Assembly: GCA_964551735.1 (NCBI GenBank)
Contig: CAZKEF010000083.1
Span: forward strand, 1-11,319
Reading direction: 5' to 3'
DNA: 11,319 nt
From: DAOUAT01 sp964551735
Lineage (GTDB): Bacteria; Chloroflexota; Anaerolineae; CG2-30-64-16
This document shows positions 7,352 through 11,319 of the stretch, piece after piece (the stretch's first letter is position 1; each line of letters starts with the position of its first letter). Both the position numbers and the translations under genes were made by a program. The notes beneath the pieces are model-generated. The model was not told the origin of the DNA and ran no database searches. It worked only from the letters and a program-made list of their open reading frames with translations.

Positions 7352-7963
7352 ATGGCTATCCCACCGTTGATCTTCACTGAGATCACCGATCCCGCCGATC
7401 CGATTTTCCTGGAATGGCTTGACCTGTACGAAACTGCGTTCCCGCCGGGCGAAAAATTGCTCGTCTCCACCTTACTTAAGATGCTCAAACAGGGAGTGGG
7501 CGAAGTTACACCCCCCAGCCACTTCATTGCCTTGCAGAACGCCAGCGGGGGCTTCGTTGGCATGATGCTCTACCACGCCAACCCCGGCGATGGCTTCGCG
7601 CTGCTCTGGTACCTGGCAATCCAACCGCCAGAGCGAAGCAGCGGGCTGGGCACAGCCGCCTACCAGGAGCTTCTCAGGCGGCTTGACCCTACGACTTACG
7701 AAGCCCTGTTCTTGGAGGTGGAGATCCCGCGCAAAGAAAACGCCGAGGAAGCCAAGCGGCGCATCGCTTTCTACCGGCGTCAAGGGGCCTTTCTGCTGGA
7801 AGGCATTCACTACCTCCAGTTCATCGGCTGGCACCATCCGCCCACCCCCATGCACCTGATGGTGCATCCCCTCCGACCATTGGATCCTGAACGAGCCTAT
7901 GGCTTGGCTGAGATCGCCTTCGGCGATGCCATCCACAGGCGCGGCAGGCTGAGGCTACGCTAA
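7352..7963 (+). CDS. GNAT family N-acetyltransferase
   Basis: 203 aa. The start at 7352 has GGAGGA six bases upstream; an open extension to 7286 is rejected because it overlaps the small ORF and lacks a site. GNAT proteins move the acetyl group of acetyl-CoA to a primary amine. Motif signs: ITDPADPIFLEWLDLYETAF (11-30) is the first strand-helix with the 'LYE.AFP' signature. LWYLAIQPPERSSGLGTAAY (85-104) is motif A, with the pyrophosphate-binding R-S-S-G-L-G loop at 95-100. RRIAFYRRQGAFLLEG (136-151) is the C-terminal 'FY.R.GF' strand. The substrate cannot be told from sequence. The closest shape I recall is a group of uncharacterised Chloroflexota/Cyanobacteria acetyltransferases with 'ALLFEVE' and a strongly polar tail. 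Its TAA overlaps, by two bases, the terminal TAG of the minus-strand YwiC-like remnant. Confidence 0.85.
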   Translation: MAIPPLIFTEITDPADPIFLEWLDLYETAFPPGEKLLVSTLLKMLKQGVGEVTPPSHFIALQNASGGFVGMMLYHANPGDGFALLWYLAIQPPERSSGLGTAAYQELLRRLDPTTYEALFLEVEIPRKENAEEAKRRIAFYRRQGAFLLEGIHYLQFIGWHHPPTPMHLMVHPLRPLDPERAYGLAEIAFGDAIHRRGRLRLR

Positions 7964-8172
7964 CGATACGCCGCCACCGGCCACGCCAATAGCATTGGTA
8001 GATCGACCCGCGTGCGCTTGCTGCGCCCCACCTTCAGCGCCAGGCCGAGTGGCGGCCGCGCCAGGAAGAGCGCCAGCGCGGCCGCGGCGAACGACAGGCC
8101 GCGGCCGTTCCACTGCCCGGCGACCCCCAACCCGACCGCTCATGGCACCAGGAACAGGAACCAGCCGCCGTG
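7960..8172 (-). pseudogene. YwiC-like membrane protein, N-terminal remnant with in-frame TGA
   Basis: In one minus-strand frame the sequence reads HGGWFLFLVP, TGA (8140-8142), then AVGLGVAGQWNGRGLSFAAA and ALALFLARPPLGLALKVGRS, ending VDLPMLLAWPVAAY-R-TAG (7960-7962). This is the start of the YwiC-like family: a 'REHGAW.(M/F)L.(V/I)P..VG' opening, a first hydrophobic helix, and the 'ALA.FL.R.PL' second helix. Those are multi-pass membrane proteins of unknown function. The opening is fused in frame to a foreign zinc ribbon (next entry), a stop codon splits it, and everything after the second helix is gone. It ends across the stop codon of the convergent acetyltransferase gene. Family assignment is from memory of the motif and is moderately sure; that it is a broken fragment is surer. 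Confidence 0.5.
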
Positions 8173-8448
8173 CGCACACGTGACACAAAACGGCTGCCCG
8201 TCAATGACCGTCTCCCACTCGTTGATGATCTCCTCGCCGCAATCGGCGCAGTTGACCCGCACCCCCGGCCGGCTGACTATCTGGCGGGCCGGCGGCAGAA
8301 ATTGCACCGGCTCCAGCGTCAGCGATGTCTCGCCGGACATGGCCCGGTAGCCGGGCAGTTGCGCGAAGTAGTGGCGCGGATCGACCAACGCGTAAGCCTG
8401 GGCGCAGTGGTGCACGTCCACGAAGGTCGCGGCAATCTCAAGGATCGG
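8173..8448 (-). pseudogene. FmdE-like C-terminal zinc-ribbon remnant
   Basis: From about 8448 the minus frame reads PILEIAATFVDVHH, HYFAQLPGYRAM, SGETSLTLEPVQF and IVSRPGVRVNCADCGEEIIN, then EWETVIDGQPFCVTCA. This is the C-terminal part of FmdE-type proteins (Pfam FmdE, named for the tungsten/molybdenum formylmethanofuran dehydrogenase subunit E and found widely in bacteria): 'ATFVDVHTG.A' then a two-CxxC zinc ribbon 'C..CGEEIIN.RE...DG..LCR.CA'. Both CxxC pairs are present. The N-terminal domain with its Cys/His-bearing segment is absent. Upstream the frame stays open to 8817, but only as a shadow of the plus-strand lipoprotein gene. After the last Cys the reading frame passes directly into the YwiC-like opening. 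A decayed chimera is the simplest reading. Confidence 0.65.
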
Positions 8449-8560
8449 CCGCCGGCGAAGGGTTGCTGGCCCAACTGCGCGGACTGGCGCATGGGTGGGT
8501 TTGTGGCAGCCAGGTAAGATCTCACTCGCCCGCAGCATCGAAACTGCAAGGAGGTGCAAT

Positions 8561-9823
8561 ATGCGTACCATCATGTGGGCTGGCCTGGCCCTATTCACCC
8601 TGCTGTTGAGCGCCTGCACGGTCGCGCCGGCGGCGCCAACCGGCGCAGCGCAACCGGCCAGCCCCGTGCCCCTGAGCACGGCGGCGCCAACAACGCAAGC
8701 TGAAGCAATGGCGACCCCGGCGCCGGCCGTCTCGGCGGCTGAGCCGGCGTTGTTGCCGTCGGAACCGCCGCCGGCCGAGGCCGAGCGCGAGTTCACGACC
8801 GACTTCACGCGCCACACCGTGCCCTACAAGGAAATCCTCTCCGGCGGGCCGCCCAAGGACGGCATCCCAGCCTTGGATGACCCCAAGTTCGTGACCGTGG
8901 CCGAGGCTGACGCGTGGCTGAACGCTGTCGAGCCGGTGATCCTGGTGGCGGCAAACGCGGCGGCGCGTGCCTACCCGCTGCAGATCCTGACCTGGCACGA
9001 AATCGTCAACGACACGGTGGGCGGGCTGCCACTGGTCGTCACGTTCTGCCCGCTGTGCAACACGGCCATCGCGTTCGAACGGACGCTGGACGGCCGGGTG
9101 CTGGATTTCGGCACCACCGGCCGGCTGCGCTTCAGCAACCTGATCATGTACGACCGCCAGACCGAGACGTGGTGGCAACAGGCCGAAGGAAACGCCATCG
9201 CGGGCGAGCTAGCCGGCCGGCAGTTGGCGCTCTACCCGGCGACCATCGTGTCCTGGGCCGAGTTCCAGAACGCATACCCGGACGGCCAGGTGCTCTCCCG
9301 CGCGACGGGCCATAACCGGGACTATGGCCGTAACCCCTATGCGGGTTACGATGATGTCAACCAGTCGCCCTTCTTGTTCCGCGGGCCTGACACCCCCGGC
9401 GCGCTGCCACCCATGGCACGGGTGCTGACGGTTGATCTGAACGGCGAAGCGGTAGCCTATCCGTACAGCGTGCTGGAGCAGGTGCGGGCCGTCAACGACA
9501 CCGTCGGCAGCCAAGCGGTGGCAGTGTTCTGGGCGGCCGGCGTCGCCTCAGCCCTGGACAACGGCGCGATCGCCCTGGGCCGCGATGTCGGCACGGCGGC
9601 CGCGTTCTCAGCCGAGCTGGACGGCCGGCGCCTGACTTTCCTCGCTGACGGCGAGCGCATCGTGGATGCTGAGACCGGCAGTGAGTGGGACATCCTGGGC
9701 CGCGCGATGGCGGGCGAACTAGCCGGCCGCCAACTGGCGCCCGTGGTCAGCATCAATCACTTCTGGTTCTCGTGGGCGGCCTTCAAGCCGGAGACCCGGG
9801 TCTATCAGATACACACGCCTTGA
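8561..9823 (+). CDS. DUF3179 domain lipoprotein
   Basis: 420 aa. The start at 8561 has AAGGAGG six bases upstream; the open extension to 8495 is rejected. Residues 1-19 (MRTIMWAGLALFTLLLSAC) are a lipoprotein signal with lipobox LSAC; Cys19 would be lipidated and the protein anchored outside the cytoplasmic membrane. Residues 20-75 are an Ala/Pro/Thr-rich linker. Residues 80-410 form the DUF3179 domain: PYKEILSGGPPKDGIPALDD, ITWHEIVNDTVGG-like, TFCPLCNTAIAFER with a CxxC (C163, C166), and DFGTTGRLRFSNLIMYDRQT. The domain's function is unknown; the CPLC motif suggests metal or thiol chemistry. The sequence shows two related halves: residues 136-245 and 297-410 share AYP..., VNDTVG and AGELAGRQLA. 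The second half lacks the CxxC (FWAAGV). It is upstream of, and on the same strand as, a sigma/anti-sigma pair, but 107 bases of leader separate them. Confidence 0.88.
   Translation: MRTIMWAGLALFTLLLSACTVAPAAPTGAAQPASPVPLSTAAPTTQAEAMATPAPAVSAAEPALLPSEPPPAEAEREFTTDFTRHTVPYKEILSGGPPKDGIPALDDPKFVTVAEADAWLNAVEPVILVAANAAARAYPLQILTWHEIVNDTVGGLPLVVTFCPLCNTAIAFERTLDGRVLDFGTTGRLRFSNLIMYDRQTETWWQQAEGNAIAGELAGRQLALYPATIVSWAEFQNAYPDGQVLSRATGHNRDYGRNPYAGYDDVNQSPFLFRGPDTPGALPPMARVLTVDLNGEAVAYPYSVLEQVRAVNDTVGSQAVAVFWAAGVASALDNGAIALGRDVGTAAAFSAELDGRRLTFLADGERIVDAETGSEWDILGRAMAGELAGRQLAPVVSINHFWFSWAAFKPETRVYQIHTP
9201..9740 (+). repeat. DNA-level direct repeat inside the DUF3179 gene
   Basis: The 30 bases at 9201-9230 and 9711-9740 match at 26 positions. 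Both encode (A)GELAGRQLA and lie at the same place in the two related halves of the protein. This is the most conserved trace of an internal duplication; the rest of the halves has diverged at DNA level. Confidence 0.7.
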
Positions 9824-9854
9824 GGCTCCCGCCCAGCTTGTTCAGAAGGCCTGT

Positions 9855-9921
9855 TTGTGCTATCGTTGTTATGTCTAAGGTTGTTATCACATGAGATAAA
9901 GTCAAACAACAGATAGCACAA
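9855..9921 (+). promoter_or_regulatory. AT-rich leader with long inverted repeat before the sigma-factor gene
   Basis: The arm at 9855-9870 (TTGTGCTATC plus GTTGTT) is complementary to 9905-9921 (AACAAC, one unpaired A, GATAGCACAA), giving 16 pairs. The right arm ends 9 bases before the sigma-factor ATG and would be next to its ribosome-binding site (AAGGGTG). GTTGTTAT occurs twice as a direct repeat (9865-9872, 9880-9887), with starts 15 bases apart. The composition is strikingly AT-rich against GC-rich neighbours. I find no convincing sigma-70 or ECF-type promoter boxes. It could be an operator array, an mRNA structure controlling translation, or both. Confidence 0.55.
9884..9899. promoter_or_regulatory. 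16-bp palindrome, candidate operator
   Basis: TTATCACATGAGATAA is a dyad in which 14 of 16 positions pair (the A/A at 9889/9894 does not). It sits at the centre of the larger inverted repeat before the sigma-factor gene. Its size and symmetry suit a dimeric DNA-binding protein. No regulator can be named. Confidence 0.45.
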
Positions 9922-9930
9922 GGGTGCCCC

Positions 9931-10551
9931 ATGATCGAGCGAACCAACCAGGAATGGCTGGCGGCCTTACGTAGCGCACAAGCCGACGTGGCTCTCAACG
10001 ATTTGAGCGCGCTGTTGCTGCGCGGCTTGCGCTACGCACTGGCTGGCCGCGGCGTCACCGAGGCCGATCTGGAGGACTTCACCCAAGACGCACTGCTCAA
10101 GGTGTTGGCAGAGTTGGACTCTTTCCGGGGCGAGGCGCGCTTCACCACCTGGGCGCAAAAGGTGGCTGTCCGCGTGGCGCTCACGGAGCTGCGCCGCCGC
10201 CGTTGGCACGATGTCTCACTGCAGGATTTGATGGCGGAACACGACGACGCGGACTTCATGCCGGATGGTCTGACCGACAAGGCGCCCGATCCGGGCCAGG
10301 TCGCGGTTCAGACCATGATGCTGGAAAAGGTCCAGCGCATGATCGCGGAGGAGTTGACCGACAAGCAGCGGTTGGCCATGCTGGCGGTGATGCAGGGTGA
10401 CATGCCGCTGCAGGAGGTGGCGGTGCGCATGGGCACGACGCGCAATGCCCTGTACAAGCTGCTGCACGACGCGCGCCAACGTCTGCAAAAGCGTATGCTG
10501 CGTGAAGGGCTGTCGCCGGATGACCTGCTGGCGATGTTTGGTGCGAGATGA
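9931..10551 (+). CDS. ECF-like sigma-70 family RNA polymerase sigma factor
   Basis: 206 aa, start at 9931 with AAGGGTG six bases upstream. Residues 24-92 are region 2: LEDFTQDALLKVLAELDSFR (47-66) is the core-binding helix of the '(V)QD.(F)LK(V/L)' type. GEARFTTWAQKVAVRVALTE (67-86) is the -10 recognition helix, ending in a basic LRRRRW. Residues 133-187 are region 4: ELTDKQRLAMLAVMQGDMPL, then QEVAVRMGTTRNALYKLLHD, the helix-turn-helix that reads the -35, then ARQRLQKR. There is no region 1 or 3, so it belongs to the ECF-sized class, although the acidic insert DDADFMPDG before region 4 is a little long. It overlaps the anti-sigma candidate by four bases (ATGA), implying coupled translation and 1:1 dosage. 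Regulation may act through the palindromic leader. Confidence 0.88.
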   Translation: MIERTNQEWLAALRSAQADVALNDLSALLLRGLRYALAGRGVTEADLEDFTQDALLKVLAELDSFRGEARFTTWAQKVAVRVALTELRRRRWHDVSLQDLMAEHDDADFMPDGLTDKAPDPGQVAVQTMMLEKVQRMIAEELTDKQRLAMLAVMQGDMPLQEVAVRMGTTRNALYKLLHDARQRLQKRMLREGLSPDDLLAMFGAR

Positions 10552-10859
10552 ACGAAATTCCCATGCTACAACGAATCTGGAACAAAATCAGGGGCGCTAA
10601 GCGCAACGGCCGCATGCGGCCGCTGCAGCCGGAGCAATTGGCGCAGATGGCGCGCATGGTGGCCGCCACCAGGCCGGATGAGATCGGCTGCGACGAATGT
10701 TTCGAGCAACTCGATCACTTTGCGGAGCTACACCTGGCCGGCAAGAACGCGGCCGAAGCCATGCCGCTGGTGCAGGATCACCTCGACCGCTGTGGGGATT
10801 GCCGCGAGGAGTTCGAGGCGCTGTTGGCTGCTTTGCGGGCCGAGACGGAAAACGCGTAG
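10548..10859 (+). CDS. soluble zinc-binding anti-sigma factor candidate (ZAS-type)
   Basis: 103 aa, starting in the ATGA overlap with the sigma-factor stop. DHLDRCGDCREEFEALLAAL (77-96) contains H78-x3-C82-x2-C85, the hallmark of zinc-containing anti-sigma (zf-HC2/ZAS) domains. CDEC at 48-51 followed by FEQLDHFAEL gives further possible ligands in the N-terminal helix. In the family such a helical domain wraps the sigma factor and blocks RNA polymerase binding; redox or a second domain releases it. Here there is no membrane span and no sensor domain: a basic 28-residue head, then the ZAS domain, then the end. It would therefore be a cytoplasmic, possibly thiol- or metal-responsive partner. 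It is followed after about 50 bases by a strong terminator. Confidence 0.75.
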   Translation: MNEIPMLQRIWNKIRGAKRNGRMRPLQPEQLAQMARMVAATRPDEIGCDECFEQLDHFAELHLAGKNAAEAMPLVQDHLDRCGDCREEFEALLAALRAETENA

Positions 10860-10909
10860 TTGGGGATGAGATTCGTCGCACGCCTGACGCCAGTTGGATC
10901 GAGTCAATG

Positions 10910-10959
10910 AAAAAGCGGGTGTGCTGGCTCATCACCGAGCAGCCAGCGCACCCGCTTTT
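10910..10959. terminator. bidirectional rho-independent terminator
   Basis: The arms AGCGGGTGTGCTGGCT (10914-10929) and AGCCAGCGCACCCGCT (10941-10956) pair fully with one G-U. They are flanked by five A on the left (10910-10914) and TTTT on the right (10956-10959). The loop is 11 nt. It can end the plus-strand sigma/anti-sigma transcript and, read the other way, the minus-strand gene whose stop codon lies at 10959-10961. Confidence 0.85.
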
Positions 10960-11225
10960 CATCTGCTCTCAACGAAGATGTGACCGTCCTCCAGGACGTC
11001 AAAGGCGTCTACTTCGGTCGTGATGCCCACGTCCGAGCCATCGAACACCCAGGTGTAGACACCGGCAGCCAGGTGGAGCACCCCCGTGTCCTCATCATTG
11101 ACCATGCCCAGCGCGGGCAGCGTGGCGTTGGCCGACAGCGACAGCCAGACGATGTCACCGGCGGTCGCCGCAGTCACCTCGAGGGATACCGTCGCCGGGT
11201 CGGAGACCGCCAGACCATCGCTCAC
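10959..11225 (-). CDS. probable surface/exported protein, C-terminal part
   Basis: Read from a GTG at 11225 this gives 88 residues, ending in TAG inside the terminator stem. The frame is open further to the window edge (residues IFAIAAGWTFGI just upstream), so the true start may be elsewhere or outside; no good ribosome-binding site precedes the GTG. WLSLSANATLPALGMVNDED (27-46), followed by YTWVFDGSDVGITTEVDAFD and VLEDGHIFVE, matches a repeat-like motif in exported bacterial proteins: 'LSL.A..TLP.LG.VDDED...F....F...FDGSDVGL...DVDAF..L.DG...S'. The domain function is unknown. A preceding partial frame (11266-11319) suggests a separate upstream gene, so the two may be an operon or a broken single gene. 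Confidence 0.6.
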   Translation of the reverse strand: MSDGLAVSDPATVSLEVTAATAGDIVWLSLSANATLPALGMVNDEDTGVLHLAAGVYTWVFDGSDVGITTEVDAFDVLEDGHIFVESR

Positions 11226-11265
11226 GATGCCAAACGTCCATCCTGCCGCAATCGCAAAGATCCGC

Positions 11266-11319
11266 TCAACGATAGAGCGCGTAGTCGAATTCGGCCACCG
11301 CCTGTGAGATCCCGACGAC
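11266..11319 (-). CDS. unidentified protein, last 17 residues
   Basis: Read from the right edge in the first minus frame the sequence is VVGISQAVAEFDYALYR, then TGA at 11266-11268. Its codon choice resembles a real gene end, but 17 residues are too few to name a family. It is listed because it bounds the exported-protein reading frame and implies a gene entering from the right. Confidence 0.35.
   Translation of the reverse strand, partial: VVGISQAVAEFDYALYR

Noticed and set aside
8140..8142. In-frame TGA as a selenocysteine codon
   Set aside because: The position is not a conserved Cys in the families involved, no SECIS-like stem was evident just downstream, and the flanking genes are truncated, so a simple nonsense codon is more likely.
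8449..8817. N-terminal half of the 225-aa minus-strand frame ending at 8140
   Set aside because: This part is antisense to the DUF3179 lipoprotein start and is Ala/Gly-rich without homology; only the part below 8448 matches FmdE.
10256..10669. 137-aa minus-strand frame across the sigma/anti-sigma junction
   Set aside because: Pure antisense of two well-supported overlapping genes; Cys/Ala/Pro-rich artefact composition.

Overview
The window is about 60% GC and probably comes from a Chloroflexota bacterium (Anaerolineae/Caldilineae-like). That is an inference from gene content: a giant BTAD-type regulator with a STAND-like ATPase core, a DUF3179 lipoprotein, FmdE-like, YwiC-like and corrinoid-protein pieces, and a small secreted-protein cassette. 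No rRNA, tRNA, CRISPR array or insertion sequence was recognised.

Layout. 1-138 (+) is the C-terminus of a corrinoid (B12-binding) methyl-carrier protein that enters from the left. 139-731 holds no intact gene: it contains a decayed amidohydrolase (about 238-567, +) and two short inverted repeats. 732-2560 (-) is a two-gene unit: a 68-aa conserved-looking small protein, then a 505-aa secreted protein. A rho-independent terminator-like hairpin (2579-2623) ends the next unit, 2699-6559 (-). That unit is one 1286-aa protein joining an OmpR-type winged helix, a BTAD domain, an AAA/STAND ATPase, a TPR-like region and a complete cytoplasmic family-5 solute-binding (OppA/DppA-like) domain. Upstream on the same strand, 6716-7033 is a broken N-terminal ATPase fragment. 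7162-7963 (+) is a possible 57-aa ORF followed by a GNAT acetyltransferase. 7960-8448 (-) is a remnant in which an FmdE-type zinc ribbon runs in frame into the start of a YwiC-like membrane protein, interrupted by a TGA. 8561-9823 (+) is a DUF3179 lipoprotein built from two related halves. 9931-10859 (+) is an ECF-like sigma factor overlapping a zinc-containing (ZAS-type) soluble anti-sigma candidate, preceded by an AT-rich leader with nested symmetry. A bidirectional terminator (10910-10959) separates this pair from the C-terminus of a probable secreted/surface protein on the minus strand (10959-11225). A last partial reading frame runs off the right edge.

How it fits together. The most interesting item is the 1286-aa regulator. 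It carries a solute-binding domain of the transporter type but no signal peptide, so it looks like a one-component sensor in which an oligopeptide- or sugar-class ligand could control a DNA-binding/ATPase switch. This resembles SgrR in logic but adds a BTAD-ATPase engine. Its terminator lies only 19 bases before the downstream small-protein gene, so expression of the small protein and secreted protein may depend on read-through of that hairpin. The sigma/anti-sigma pair is a self-contained signalling module next to the DUF3179 lipoprotein. Several decayed fragments between intact genes mark this as a rearranged accessory region.
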